Below, one piece after another: positions 37,536-48,063 of a stretch of DNA of 64,000 nucleotides. The notes below the pieces were generated by a model. The model saw only the letters and a list, made by a program, of their open reading frames with translations, had not been told where the DNA came from and searched no databases. Source of the DNA: Wolbachia endosymbiont (group B) of Gerris lacustris (lineage in GTDB: Bacteria; Pseudomonadota; Alphaproteobacteria; Rickettsiales; Anaplasmataceae). Each line of letters starts with the position of its first letter. Within the stretch, counting starts at the first letter, position 1. Location: positions 992,001 through 1,056,000 of the forward strand of contig NZ_OZ034761.1 in the NCBI RefSeq assembly GCF_964028355.1, given 5' to 3'. A program made the translations under genes and the position numbers.

Positions 37536-38204
37536 TTAACTTACTTTTGCGCAATATTGATCATTCTTGAAAAGCAATCTAACATTTTTTATTCCTTGAT
37601 TACGAAGCTTTGATGCAGCTGATTTAGCCGCTTGAGCGTTTACAAAAAATGCTACGTATCCCTTGCTTTCTGCACTGTTTTGTTTTGGGTGACGTTTCTG
37701 CATTTCTTTTTCATATTGCTTTTTGTAATGAGGAGTATTTTGTATCAATTGTTCTGACCTCTTTCTTAAGTACTCGACTTTTACCTTCGCAAGCCCAGAC
37801 TTATGAAGTCCTAAAACTTGTGCTGCCTTTTCTGATAAGTCTATTATTCTGCCTTCAACAAACGGCCCCCTATCATTAACTCGTATAATAAGCTTTCTTC
37901 CATTTTCTAAGTTAGTAACACGAACGAAGCAGGGTAGGGGCAGAGTCTTATGTGCTGCAGAAATCAAGTGACGGTTAAATACTTCACCGTTTGCTGTAAT
38001 TGTGCCATGATCTTCTATTCCATACCACGATGCTATTCCCACTTCTTCGTAACAGCTACAGTATTTTGGATGATAAGTTATACCATTTATTGTATAGCTA
38101 TTGCCAATTTTATAATGACCTGCAGTGTGATTACACCTATTGCTAAAACTACAACTACTCATCAAAACGAATATTAGACATAGAAAGGCTAGGTTTTTTA
38201 TCAT
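37536..38204 (-). CDS. rlpA: RlpA-like septal ring lytic transglycosylase
   Basis: 222 residues. A lipoprotein signal ([20 protein letters not shown]; Cys18) is followed by a double-psi beta-barrel catalytic domain: [20 protein letters not shown], then [19 protein letters not shown], and [20 protein letters not shown] with catalytic Asp. A C-terminal SPOR-type domain ([20 protein letters not shown] onward) binds denuded glycan. Cleaves naked peptidoglycan strands at the septum. It is consistent with the residual peptidoglycan metabolism known in Wolbachia. Divergent from the murC remnant with 86 bp between starts. Confidence 0.9.
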   Translation of the reverse strand: MIKNLAFLCLIFVLMSSCSFSNRCNHTAGHYKIGNSYTINGITYHPKYCSCYEEVGIASWYGIEDHGTITANGEVFNRHLISAAHKTLPLPCFVRVTNLENGRKLIIRVNDRGPFVEGRIIDLSEKAAQVLGLHKSGLAKVKVEYLRKRSEQLIQNTPHYKKQYEKEMQKRHPKQNSAESKGYVAFFVNAQAAKSAASKLRNQGIKNVRLLFKNDQYCAKVS

Positions 38205-38290
38205 TGTATTTAGTGAAATGGTTCGATACCATGAGGATTTTAAATTATACTATAATAAATTTAGTAATAAGTAAACGTCTACTGCCAAAT

Positions 38291-39247
38291 ATGCACAGCA
38301 CTAAAAAAGAAGTAATACATATAATCGGTATAGGTGGAATTGGAATGAGCGCAATTGCTGAAATTCTTCATAATTCCAGTTATAAAGTTCAAGGCAGTGA
38401 TACGCGATCAAACGACAATATAGATAGGTTACAAAAATTAGGTATAGAGGTCTATATTGGTCACGATGCAAGTAGTATTAGACGAGCTCAAATAGTTGTA
38501 CATTCTTCCGCAATAAAACCTGATAATGTGGAGCTAGTTGCAGCAAGAAATAACAATAAAACCGTTTTGCATAGGTCAGACATGCTGGCTAAAATTATGA
38601 AAGGTAAATATGTGATAGCGGTTTCAGGTTCAAGTGGCAAGACGACGACGACAGCTATGATTGCTTCCATTTTTGATCATTCTGGTGTTGACGTCACTGT
38701 AATTATTGGAGGAATATTAAATTCCTATCAGAGTAATTCAAAACTTGGCAAGAGTAACATTTTTTTAATCGAGGCTGATGAGTCTGATGGAACTATGTTA
38801 AAAATTCCTGCAGATATTGCTGTTGTAACAAGTATTAATGACGACCATATAGACCATTACGGTACATTTAACGACATCAAAAATGCGTTTTCTCGATTTG
38901 TAAACAACGCGAATTTTGCTGTTTTGCCTGATTCTGCAGACATCAATCATGATTCAAGTAATTCTATAACGTTTGGGTTTGGAAATGGTAAGATTAGAGC
39001 TAGCAACATCAAACAACACAATAATAGCATAGAATTTGACGTGCTGATTAGTATAAACGAAAGTAATCGTATTCCATTGTCAACTACTCAAATAATTAAG
39101 AGTAATGGGGCAAAAGTAGCTCTTGATTCGTCATTTCAATGCTTGAAACTGGATTCTCATTTCAATGTTAAGAAAAATACTATAGAATTAAAGAGGACAA
39201 TCCCTAGAAAATCTCTACATTCAAAAAAAAGTAAATCGTCTATTTGA
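38291..39247 (+). pseudogene. murC: UDP-N-acetylmuramate-L-alanine ligase, C-terminally truncated
   Basis: 318 residues from ATG 38291; family length is ~460-490. N-terminal UDP-binding GxGGxG is seen in [18 protein letters not shown], with the ATP P-loop in [20 protein letters not shown] (~110-129) and the central DADESD-like [14 protein letters not shown] and [12 protein letters not shown] (Mg-binding His). The central domain runs to about residue 270. The C-terminal ligand-binding domain is absent: after [20 protein letters not shown] the frame reads low-complexity sequence and stops. The missing part is not seen in the next 200 bp in any frame. An intact copy elsewhere, or loss of lipid II synthesis, must be considered. 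Confidence 0.8.
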
Positions 39248-39448
39248 ACGAGCTAGCGCAAAAGTAAGCTAAATTTTTTAGGGTACAAAAACAGTAAGAA
39301 ATAGTTATTTTTTCATTCAATTTTCTTTTTAAGCTCTGTTACATTAGATTAGATGATTAAGAATATAGCTTTAATCACAGGGACCACGCTCTAAGTGATC
39401 TGGAGGAAATACATATAGAGCAACCAGTAAAGTTTAAGACCACAATAA

Positions 39449-40629
39449 CTAGAAATAAGAAGAATCTATATAGTAATCTCTCCAGACCTTGAAAACAATA
39501 AGTAGACAGCAAATTAGAGCTACTGCAGAAAAAACAAGAATAGCTGTGCTAATTGCTTGACCATTGTAAACGTAGCTTGTTAAGCCGATAAAAATAGCCA
39601 TAACAAAAGCTCTAATGAACGAGAGTGAAGAAGAAGCCGTACCTTTAATTTCAGGAAAAACATTTATTGATGCGTTAAAAACCACTGGCTGGCATATTGC
39701 ACAACCAATAGAAAAAACAATCATAGATAGTGTTACCAAGTAAAAAGAATGGGGCATGATTACACTGAGTATTACAAGCAATAGAGATCCGATAGCACCC
39801 ACGCTCGTACCAGAAATTACACACCATACTGCTCCAAATTTTTTTAGGATCTTAATGGAAAATAGGCTAATTAGTGAGAAGGATCCAACTATTGCACCTT
39901 GATGTAGTGCATAAATAGTGCTGGATAAACCAAAAGTTTCCATATACAAAAAAGGTCCGCAAGTAATGAATGACATATAAGTAGCAGAGAAGAGGCTCTG
40001 CTGCAAAGACAGCAGCATAAATTTTGAACTCGATAATAATTTTTTGTAATCTTTCATCATTTTTTTAGACTAAAAATATCACGGTCCTTTTTTGTTTCTG
40101 GTAACAGAAAAAGCAGCAAAGCCCAAGAGATAAAACACAGTATTGCAACACTTGCGTAATTTCCACGCCACCCAACAATTTCGTTAATGAAACTGCCTAA
40201 CACTGGTGCAATTGCCATGATAATTGTTAGAACAGAATTCATGATCCCGATAAACTTCACCGCTTCTTCACCTTTATAGATGTCTGCAATAATTGCAAAC
40301 ACAACCACAGATGTGCTTGCACCAATGCCTTGAATAAAGCGGGAAATTAGAAGATAAAAAACTGATGGTGCAACAACACAACCAACAGCACCAATTAATA
40401 GAAAAGTATTACCTATGATCATCATTCTCCTTCTGCCATAACATTCAGATAATGGACCAAAAAACAACCCTCCTATGCAAAAGCCTAAAAAATTATAAGC
40501 AATAGTTAATTGAATTGTGCCTTCCGGTACGTTAAAATAGCGTACTATATCAGGAAAACTAGGTACAGAAATATCAATTTCAATGAACTTAGCAATTAGA
40601 GATAGGATTAATAGGAACGGTAGTAACAC
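39449..40629 (-). pseudogene. Bcr/CflA family MFS drug transporter, split at an A7 tract
   Basis: The N-terminal frame 40629-40057 (190 residues, six helices) includes FIEIDISVPSFPDIVRYFNV and the MFS motif GPLSECYGRRRMMI, ending in FSLKK. The C-terminal frame 40060-39449 (203 residues, six helices) starts MMKDYKKLLSSSKFM. They overlap by 4 bp at TCTAAAAAAATGATG. One more A would give a single 12-helix protein of ~394 residues, the usual length. Either a frameshift mutation, transcriptional slippage at A7, or coupled translation of two half-transporters. The C-terminal half has Bcr-like SFYLVTLSMIVFSIGCAI. Start codon is GTG. Confidence 0.82.
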
Positions 40630-40645
40630 TTTAAATCTTTAATTA

Positions 40646-41191
40646 ATGAATAAAAATATCACATTTAAAGCGTTGAAAGAAGAACATTTTTCACTATTAT
40701 CAAGATGGCTAGAGGCACCCCATATAAAGAAGTGGTGGGATGCGGATGTAAATTGGACACCAGAGTTAATTGAGAAAAAATATATCAATTATGTTAAAGG
40801 ATTCAAACGCTTGAAGTTTGAAACACAAATTATTGAAAAATCAATGCATTCATTCATTATTAGTTATGATGGAGTTGATATTGGTTATATTCAATATTAT
40901 AACAAACATGATTTCCCACCTGAACAGGGCTACGATACTTCAGAGCTTCCAGAAAGTTGTGCTGCTATAGACTGGTATATAGGAGAGCACGATTACGTGG
41001 GCAGAGGCATTGGTACACAAACTTTGATGTATTTTTTTAATGAATTTGTCTTTAAAGTTTATGAGAATGCCTTTGTCGACCCAGATACAGCGAATGTTCG
41101 TGCAATCCATGTTTACGAAAAAGTTGGCTTTAAAAAAATTATGGAGAGTAATGGTGCGATTTTAATGATTAAGGCAAGAATTTCTGATTAA
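40646..41191 (+). CDS. GNAT-family N-acetyltransferase (AAC(6')/IucB-like)
   Basis: 181 residues. The start FKALKEEHFSLLSRWLEAPHIKKWW and the central AAIDWYIGEHDYVGRGIGTQTL, with the acetyl-CoA loop V-G-R-G-I-G-T (~117-124), are followed by VDPDTANVRAIHVYEKVGFK, the motif B Asn-Arg and Tyr-Glu-Lys-x-Gly-Phe. This is the Acetyltransf_8 layout shared by aminoglycoside 6'-acetyltransferases and siderophore N-acyltransferases. Substrate unknown. Divergent from the split Bcr gene with 16 bp between starts, so the two may share a control region. Confidence 0.85.
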   Translation: MNKNITFKALKEEHFSLLSRWLEAPHIKKWWDADVNWTPELIEKKYINYVKGFKRLKFETQIIEKSMHSFIISYDGVDIGYIQYYNKHDFPPEQGYDTSELPESCAAIDWYIGEHDYVGRGIGTQTLMYFFNEFVFKVYENAFVDPDTANVRAIHVYEKVGFKKIMESNGAILMIKARISD

Positions 41192-41420
41192 ATTATTACA
41201 AGTGGTTTATAAAAACATACAAGAGGCTTTATACAAACTTAACATAATTTTATCATAAAAATATCATTATTAAGTCCTATATAAGAACAAATTTTGGCAC
41301 TCAGTGAATCTTTTTTAACTAACTATGAACTTGATTAATTGGAAAATAAATTTTACTTACTTTTACAATACCTTAAAATCTAATATCACTTTATCAGCAA
41401 AGATATCACAATAGGCTAGT

Positions 41421-42350
41421 ATGTTCTTTACTCTTTTCCTCAAAATATTACCTATTTACATTACAATACTTATTGGTTACTTAGCAGGAAGATATCTTAA
41501 AATTGATAGAAATACTATATCTCAAATACTCTTTTATATAGCTAATCCAATAGTGATTTTATACGGAGTATCTCATACAGAAGTTAATTTAAAAGTAATT
41601 TCTCTGCCGATTTTGATATGGTTTATAGGTAGTACTATGTCCTTATCAGTGTATTATCTTTCTTCTTTTTTATTTAAGGACAACACGAGAAACATATTAG
41701 CGTTTAGCTCGGGCAGCACAAGCATGGGTTATTTTGGTCTACCGATTGCCATGGCTTTATTTGATGAAGATTCAGTGTCTGTGTATGTTGTCTGTTACAT
41801 AGGAATGGCACTATTTGAAAATAGCTTGGGATTTTATATAGCTGCAAATGGTATCTATACTGCAAAAGAATGCGTATTAAAGTTACTCAAACTTCCTTCA
41901 TTATATGCGATGATTCTAGGTTTCTTTTTAAGTATATATGATATACAAATACCCACTTTTTTGACAGATGTTATGATAAATATTAGAAGTACATTTATCA
42001 CATTAGGAATGGTGCTGCTTGGAGTAAGTATTGCACAAATTACAAATTTTAAAGTAGATTGGAAGCTTGCTTTGACCACTATTGTAGCAAAGTACATATT
42101 CTGGCCGTTATTTGTTTTGGGAATTGTCTTACTAGACAAGCATGTTACAGGTATATATGATGAAAGCATCTATAAAGCACTGATGTTACTGGCTATTATT
42201 CCGATTTCTGGATCCAGTATAATACTTGCTAATATTTTAAATTATCAACCAGATAAAGCTACTTTATTGCTCCTAATTAGTACTGCAGTGGGACTATTTT
42301 ATGTTCCACTTATAATATCATTATTTTTTACTAAACTTGTCCCTTTTTGA
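41421..42350 (+). CDS. AEC-family transporter
   Basis: 309 residues, about ten hydrophobic helices with a typical five-plus-five layout. Features are the N-terminal ITILIGYLAGRYLKIDRNTI, then SQILFYIANPIVILYGV with the family's N-P, and SSGSTSMGYFGLPIAMALF (~92-110), the repeated GN/GxxGxP motif. The C-terminal half ends IIPISGSSIILANILNYQPD. Family members export auxin or carry malate and malonate; the substrate here is unknown but dicarboxylates would suit a TCA-dependent endosymbiont. Complete. 229 bp of uncharacterised AT-rich DNA precede it. Confidence 0.85.
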   Translation: MFFTLFLKILPIYITILIGYLAGRYLKIDRNTISQILFYIANPIVILYGVSHTEVNLKVISLPILIWFIGSTMSLSVYYLSSFLFKDNTRNILAFSSGSTSMGYFGLPIAMALFDEDSVSVYVVCYIGMALFENSLGFYIAANGIYTAKECVLKLLKLPSLYAMILGFFLSIYDIQIPTFLTDVMINIRSTFITLGMVLLGVSIAQITNFKVDWKLALTTIVAKYIFWPLFVLGIVLLDKHVTGIYDESIYKALMLLAIIPISGSSIILANILNYQPDKATLLLLISTAVGLFYVPLIISLFFTKLVPF

Positions 42351-42631
42351 TCAAAAATTTAAGCGCTAGCCTATTCATAAAACTTGAATTTAGACTAGAC
42401 TTCTTGGATAATCATAAAAGGAACTAATCCCTTTTTCCTCTCCTTTCTTATTTTTCACACAGAATAGCATGATCAAAGTTATCAACTGATGGAATTTTCA
42501 CAATAACAGCAATAACAGTAAGATGTCCTACACTTTAGCAGGTCTATAGTTGAATTTTGATGTTCTATAAGCAACAAACAAATATAACTTATCTTTTTAA
42601 CTTAACACCTATGCTTTCTTTCAAATTTCCA
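42351..42631. other. Intergenic region between AEC transporter and prfA
   Basis: 281 bp, AT-rich, no supported gene. TTTTTAACTTAACACCTATGC near 42593 weakly resembles the IS4-type terminus (TTAACTTGACGCGTATGG) and may be a worn-out IS end. Confidence 0.4.
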
Positions 42632-43723
42632 TCAAAAAGTAACATTACCCCCTCCAGTCAATCTTTCTGCTTCATTTCGTGAAATCAATGCCTCAATAAA
42701 TTCATCTAGTTCACCTTCTTTTATAATCTGTTCTAATTGATGTGAAGTTAGATTAATTCTATGATCTGTTATTCTTGATTGTGGAAAGTTATAAGTTCTT
42801 ATACGTTCAGAGCGATCCCCAGAGCCAATTTGGCTTTTCCTCATTGTTGACCTTTCCATTTCTTTTTTTTGTCTTTCAATTTCGTATAGCCTTGCTCTCA
42901 ATACTTTGAGCGCTTTAGCTTTATTTTTGTGCTGCGATTTTTCATCTTGCTGTATTACAACTATCCCTGTTGGCAAGTGGGTGACCCTTACTGCGCTGTC
43001 AGTTGTATTCACTGATTGCCCTCCAGGACCACTGGATCTATAAACATCTATGCGTAAGTCTTTTTCTTCTATTTCAAAGTCAACCTCTTCTACTTCAGGT
43101 AATATTGCAACAGTAGCTGCGGAAGTGTGCAATCTTCCTGAGGATTCAGTTTCTGGCACTCTTTGTACTCTGTGCACCCCTGACTCAAATTTCAGTCTTG
43201 CAAAAACTTCTGTTCCATTAATGAGTGCAGAAGCTTCCTTATAGCCACCTATACCTGTATTAGAAATACTTATTGGCTCAAACTTCCAATTTCTTCTTTC
43301 TGCATATTTTTGATACATACGAAATAACATCGCTGCAAATAATGCTGCTTCTTCTCCGCCTGTGCCTGCCCTAATTTCTAATATTGCATTTCTTGAGTCA
43401 TCTTCATCTTTGGGTAATAATGCCAACTTTAGTTTTGCTTTTACTTTCGGTAATAGTATCTTTTGCTTCTCAAGAAGTTCTTCTTTTGCTAACTCTTTTA
43501 TATCACCCTCGCTGTTCTCATCTTTCATGATTTCTTCTAAATCTGAAATTTCCTCTTTTAATATATTATATTCATCGATTATCTCGATAATTGGTCTGAG
43601 TTCAGAGTATTCCTTTGAAAAACTAACGAATTCTTTTTGACTCAAATTGGTAGGGTTTTCCAGATTTCTCTCTACATCAGAGAACTTTTTTTTTAAGTCT
43701 TGTAAATTATTCTCTATATCCAT
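42632..43723 (-). CDS. prfA: Peptide chain release factor 1
   Basis: 363 residues. It terminates translation at UAA and UAG. The GGQ motif is in [20 protein letters not shown] (~230-249). The tripeptide anticodon PxT appears as [19 protein letters not shown] (~182-200, PET). [20 protein letters not shown] is the domain 3 segment, and the C-terminal [15 protein letters not shown] is characteristic. Divergent from engB. Confidence 0.97.
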   Translation of the reverse strand: MDIENNLQDLKKKFSDVERNLENPTNLSQKEFVSFSKEYSELRPIIEIIDEYNILKEEISDLEEIMKDENSEGDIKELAKEELLEKQKILLPKVKAKLKLALLPKDEDDSRNAILEIRAGTGGEEAALFAAMLFRMYQKYAERRNWKFEPISISNTGIGGYKEASALINGTEVFARLKFESGVHRVQRVPETESSGRLHTSAATVAILPEVEEVDFEIEEKDLRIDVYRSSGPGGQSVNTTDSAVRVTHLPTGIVVIQQDEKSQHKNKAKALKVLRARLYEIERQKKEMERSTMRKSQIGSGDRSERIRTYNFPQSRITDHRINLTSHQLEQIIKEGELDEFIEALISRNEAERLTGGGNVTF

Positions 43724-43836
43724 ATAGTACAGGTCTAGTTTTCAGCTGTTTAAGTAAGTAATATATACTGAAATAAAAAATTTCTTATATCAAGCAATAA
43801 CACTATAATTGTCTCGAATATTTCTACCTAAGTATA

Positions 43837-44430
43837 ATGGCAAAACAGATAACATCAATCTGCAGCTTCATATTTGGAGCTTCAGACAAAAAATCATTAC
43901 CAGATGAGTCAGCTCCAGAGATTGCATTTGCTGGTAGATCAAACGTAGGAAAATCGAGTTTAATCAACTTGCTGATAAACAGCAAAAAAGCTGCAAGAGC
44001 TTCTTCTAAACCTGGATGTACTAGACAAATAAATTTTTACTCTATGTACAATGATAAGTTTAGGATTGTCGACCTACCGGGTTATGGCTATTCTTGTGCA
44101 AGCAAGGAAGAAGCAGTACAATACTTAAACCTAATTGAGTACTATCTAATTCACAGGAGAAATCTAAAAAGAGTGTTTGTGCTTATAGATAGCAAGGTAG
44201 GATTAAAAGAAATAGACAAAGACTTTGTTTATTGGTTAATATGTAATAATATTAACTTTAACATTGTGCTAACAAAAATAGATAAAGTGAGTCAGGAAAG
44301 CCTAGATGCTGTCCTAGAAAATACTCAAAAGTGGGTTAATAATGAGCATGTGTCAATTCATCAAATAAGCATTCGTGTTAAGCATAAAATAACCAAGGTA
44401 AGAGATGAGTTTTTCAAATTTACAAGATAA
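43837..44430 (+). CDS. engB: Ribosome biogenesis GTPase EngB (YsxC/YihA)
   Basis: 197 residues. P-loop EIAFAGRSNVGKSSLINLLI (~29-48), G2 Thr in SKPGCTRQINFY (~64-75), G3 VDLPGYGYS (~83-91), G4 LTKIDKVS (~147-154). Helps assemble the 50S subunit. The last 26 bp overlap the argB start, indicating coupled translation. Confidence 0.96.
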   Translation: MAKQITSICSFIFGASDKKSLPDESAPEIAFAGRSNVGKSSLINLLINSKKAARASSKPGCTRQINFYSMYNDKFRIVDLPGYGYSCASKEEAVQYLNLIEYYLIHRRNLKRVFVLIDSKVGLKEIDKDFVYWLICNNINFNIVLTKIDKVSQESLDAVLENTQKWVNNEHVSIHQISIRVKHKITKVRDEFFKFTR

Positions 44431-45343
44431 AAAAATGAAAAGTGATGAATCTTTAAATGGTAAGATGCCATTGAAGGAAAAAGCAGAAATATTATTTGAA
44501 GTGCTGTCTAACATACCTAAATTTGTAGGCGAAACTTTTATCATCAAATGCAGCAGCGTAATAATCTCAGATGAAACGCTGCTTAGTGCTTTTGCGCATA
44601 ATGTTGTCCTGTTGAAACAGCTTGGTATAAATCCGGTGGTAGTTCATGACGGAGAATATGAAATTAACTCAGTGTTAAAAATGCTAGGTATGAATGATAA
44701 GTTTATAAATGGTGTCAGACTTACAGACAAAAGCACTATGAAAATCATTGAAATGGCACTGTGTGGTTCAATTAATAAAAAAATTGTTCAGCATATAAAT
44801 TCTGCTGGTGGTTCAGCTATTGGATTATGTGGAAAAGATGGCAACCTCATAAAAGCTGAAAAGATAAGCACTACGCTTAGGGAAAACAGATTAAATAATA
44901 TTGAAAAAATACTAGACATGGGATTTATCGGTAGACCAACTGAAATCAATCCTGATATATTATTCTTTATTGAAGAATCAGATTCTATACCAGTTATTGC
45001 ACCTATCGGTTATGGAAAAAATGGAGAAACATATCATATTGATGCTGATAGCACTGCAAGTGCAATTGCACTTGCAGTTTACGCGTCTAAAATGATAATC
45101 TTGAGTGATACAGATGAAGAAATAAACAAAATTGGCAATAGAAGAGTTTTGATTAAAAATTTAAAAGAATCGATTGATTGCGGCAAAATTAAAGGAGAAA
45201 AATTTGTTGAAAGGCTTATGTCATATACTAAAATGGTAGAAGAATGTGCAGGGGTTGTTCACATAGTTGATGGTAGAGTAGCTAACATTATACTTGATTT
45301 ATTTACTGAGAATAATTCAGGTATATCAATAATGGATGATTAA
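44405..45343 (+). CDS. argB: Acetylglutamate kinase
   Basis: 312 residues. The amino-acid-kinase fold begins at KAEILFEVLSNIPKFVGETF, then IIKCSSVIISD with the phosphate-binding Lys. VVVHDGEYEINSVLKMLGM is the H-G-G-x-x-I-N substrate loop, with Gly-Gly changed to Asp-Gly. AIGLCGKDGNLIKAEKI is the usual A-x-G-L-x-G-x-D-G. YHIDADSTASAIALAVYASK is the N-A-D...A-A-x-L-A motif with Asn changed to His-Ile-Asp. It phosphorylates N-acetylglutamate in arginine synthesis, a pathway otherwise missing from Wolbachia. Some conserved residues are altered, so its role may differ. Start ambiguous: ATG 44405 has AAGGTAAGAG before it; ATG 44435 is the alternative. Confidence 0.88.
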   Translation: MSFSNLQDKKMKSDESLNGKMPLKEKAEILFEVLSNIPKFVGETFIIKCSSVIISDETLLSAFAHNVVLLKQLGINPVVVHDGEYEINSVLKMLGMNDKFINGVRLTDKSTMKIIEMALCGSINKKIVQHINSAGGSAIGLCGKDGNLIKAEKISTTLRENRLNNIEKILDMGFIGRPTEINPDILFFIEESDSIPVIAPIGYGKNGETYHIDADSTASAIALAVYASKMIILSDTDEEINKIGNRRVLIKNLKESIDCGKIKGEKFVERLMSYTKMVEECAGVVHIVDGRVANIILDLFTENNSGISIMDD

Positions 45344-45713
45344 TAGCTGTACTGCTTATAATCATATGAACGTTGAAAATTTGGGAATAACTTATGTCAA
45401 ATTCCTATTCTATTTTCCGGTTTTTTAGGTTTTTTTTCTTGCAAGCATAATAGTTTCGTATACATAATGAAACCAAATGTTATTTTTAGCTTGATAACAG
45501 AGGAAAATAAAGAGGGCTTGGGTGTAACACTCAAATAATGATTTACCTTATGGATACCGCTAGAAAAGTTGATTAAGGTATACAATTCTCTTTGCGTCAA
45601 GTTACTCAAGACATCGAATCTACAAACGTCTTGGATTGCATGCGTTTGGTCAATTTGAGTGCTTTAAATGAAAGGCAAAAATTGAGCATACTACGTCTCT
45701 GTACACAGTATCT
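45344..45713. other. Intergenic region after argB
   Basis: 370 bp without a supported gene. A plus-strand frame from about 45576 to 45718 is open (QFSLRQVTQDIESTNVLDCM, then RLVNLSALNERQKLSILRLC) and may be the tail of a lost gene, but it has no start codon and no recognised family. Confidence 0.4.
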
Positions 45714-46960
45714 TTAATGTAAGTGTTCATGTGATTCCACAGATAATCTCTGTTTTTTTATTCTATCTGTCCATTTATCATTTTCTATATCTTGTTTGTT
45801 GGTTGCTTTTTCTTCTTGCTCAACAATTGCCTTATCTATCTTCTGATGAACTGCATCAATTGAATTAATCGCACCTTTTTTTTCGTATATTTCGCTTTTT
45901 CCTTCGATAATTAAATTGCTAAAAATATTTACAACAGACTGCACTTGATTATGATTAATATGGCCTCTTATCAAAGAAGGTAAAGATCCTAATACTTCTG
46001 ATGCTATTTTACCTTGAAAGGAAAGCCCTAAATTATCTGCTACTTCACTTATTAATAACTCTCTGTTTTCTTTATTATCTTCCAGTTTAGCATAATCACT
46101 CAATAGATCCATAACGGTAGGCACCTTGGTTGCAATAAAATCATCAACATCTTCTATAGCAGAACCTGATCTCAACAATCTGTTTCTGAGATTTTCGCTT
46201 AAAAGATTGATAAACCTTTCATTTGCATCCGATCCTATAGTAGATATTGTACCATCTAAATAATTACTTTGAGCACCGAAGTTACGCTCTATTTGTATTT
46301 TTGTCTCAGGTTTAAATCCTAATTTTGCACAGAATTTCTGAAAATATTCTTTAATAATGTCAAATAAGCTCTTGCCATTATCTTTATAATTTTTTAACAC
46401 TTCAGGAATAGTGAGTGATAATTTACCTTCTTTATATATTATATCATCTTTGTCATCTTGAGATTCGAGTGTGAATTCTAATGAGCTGGATAGGTCACAT
46501 ATTTTCTCTTCCGGATTGTCAAACGTGGTTATAGGTATTGCCATATCAGATTTCACTTTTATTCGATTGTGGTCAGTGCAGTAAATGTTTAGCGCTTTTT
46601 TAGGACTATGTGGAGTTAAGCTACAACTACTGAGTGCTGCATGAGATTCATTAAATATACCAGCTCCATATCCTGCTTGATTACAATTGGTGACCAGCTC
46701 TTCTAAAATAGCATCACTTGGAACTTCTGCTTCAGCATATTTAAACATTTCTTTAAAAGTTTCCTTTGCAAATGGACGATAATTTTTTTCTCCCTTCTTT
46801 AGTAGTAATACCAATTCCCGCTATACAAGCAACGAATAGACAATAATGGAAAAAAAGCCATACTGGAGTAAGTAAAATAGCGAGGTTTAGATGGCATTAA
46901 GATCAAAATTATTGGATGAAAAAGTGGTGGAATCAGCAAAAGAGATGCTGAAGAAAGTAA

Positions 46961-48063
46961 TACCAATTCCCGCTATACAAGCAACGAATAGACAATAATG
47001 GAAAAAAAGCCATACTGGAGTAAGTAAAATAGCGAGGTTTAGATGGCATTAAGATCAAAATTATTGGATGAAAAAGTGGTGGAATCAGCAAAAGAGATGC
47101 TGAAGAAAGTAAGAAATAATGCGTATGTTGCAAAAAAACTAAATGCTGTAATTGCAGCAAAAAAGCACAGTATAACAGCTGTAGCAAAAATATGTTGCAT
47201 TTCGAGAAAGGCAATTACTACATGGATAAAGCACATAAAATTTGGAAGAGAAGAAAAATTATTTTCTCCACCTCAACGCCGTAGAAAAACTATATTGAAC
47301 CAAAGTCAACTTGAACAAATTGAGGTGTGGATAGAGGAAAACCCCAATATTACTATTAGAGAAATGAGAATAAGAATCCAAGAAAGATTTGGTTTGAATA
47401 TCAGCAAATCCACAATACATCGTAATATGCAAAGAATGAAATTCTCATATATCACACCAAGACCAGTTCATAGTGGACAGGATAAAAATAAGCAAGAGGA
47501 GTTTAAAAAAAAACCTCAATGAAACTATTGTCATGCATTCTGAAAAAGAGCTATTTTTCTTCGATGAATCACGGTTTGGTACACATTCAAAAGTTGGACA
47601 TGGGTGGTTTAAAAAAGGCAGTAGGACACAGGTTAAGGTAAAATTAGGTAGGGAAAATTTTTATCTCTATAGTGCAGTTAATCCCAGAAATGGAGAGAAT
47701 TTTAGCTTATTTGCACCAAACGTCAACACTGCTTGTATAAATATATTCCTTGAACAGATGTCGCAATATTTAGGAATACGAAAGGCTTTTCTCGTGATGG
47801 ATTGCGCTAGTTGGCATAAGTCAAAAAGTTTAAAGATACCTAAAAATATCGAAATTATATACCTACCACCATACTCACCTGACCTCAATCCTGTTGAGAG
47901 GTTTTGGTTATATATAAAACAGAACATTTTGCGCAATAAAATCTACGATACAATTGTTCTGCTTGAGAGCGCTTTGTGTAAATTTATTACCTCTCTTTCC
48001 CCTTCCACGGTTAAACAACTCTGCAATGCTTCTTATTTGGTTCATTAATAATGAGAGTTGGTA
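46961..48063 (+). mobile_element. IS630-like element (inner copy, self-inserted)
   Basis: 1103 bp with the same ends, inserted in the same orientation into the outer copy, flanked by TAA (46958-46960 and 48064-48066). Confidence 0.92.
47043..48048 (+). CDS. IS630-like transposase, two overlapping frames (inner copy)
   Basis: Frame A 47043-47522 and frame B 47473-48048, intact, A9 tract between them. Product as copy 2. Confidence 0.87.

Noticed and set aside
45397..45609. Minus-strand 70-residue frame after argB
   Set aside because: No ribosome site, no family, hydrophobic-random composition.
45576..45718. Plus-strand open stretch QFSLRQVTQDIESTNVLDCM...
   Set aside because: Coding-like composition but no start and only ~47 codons. 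Noted as a possible gene tail, not called.
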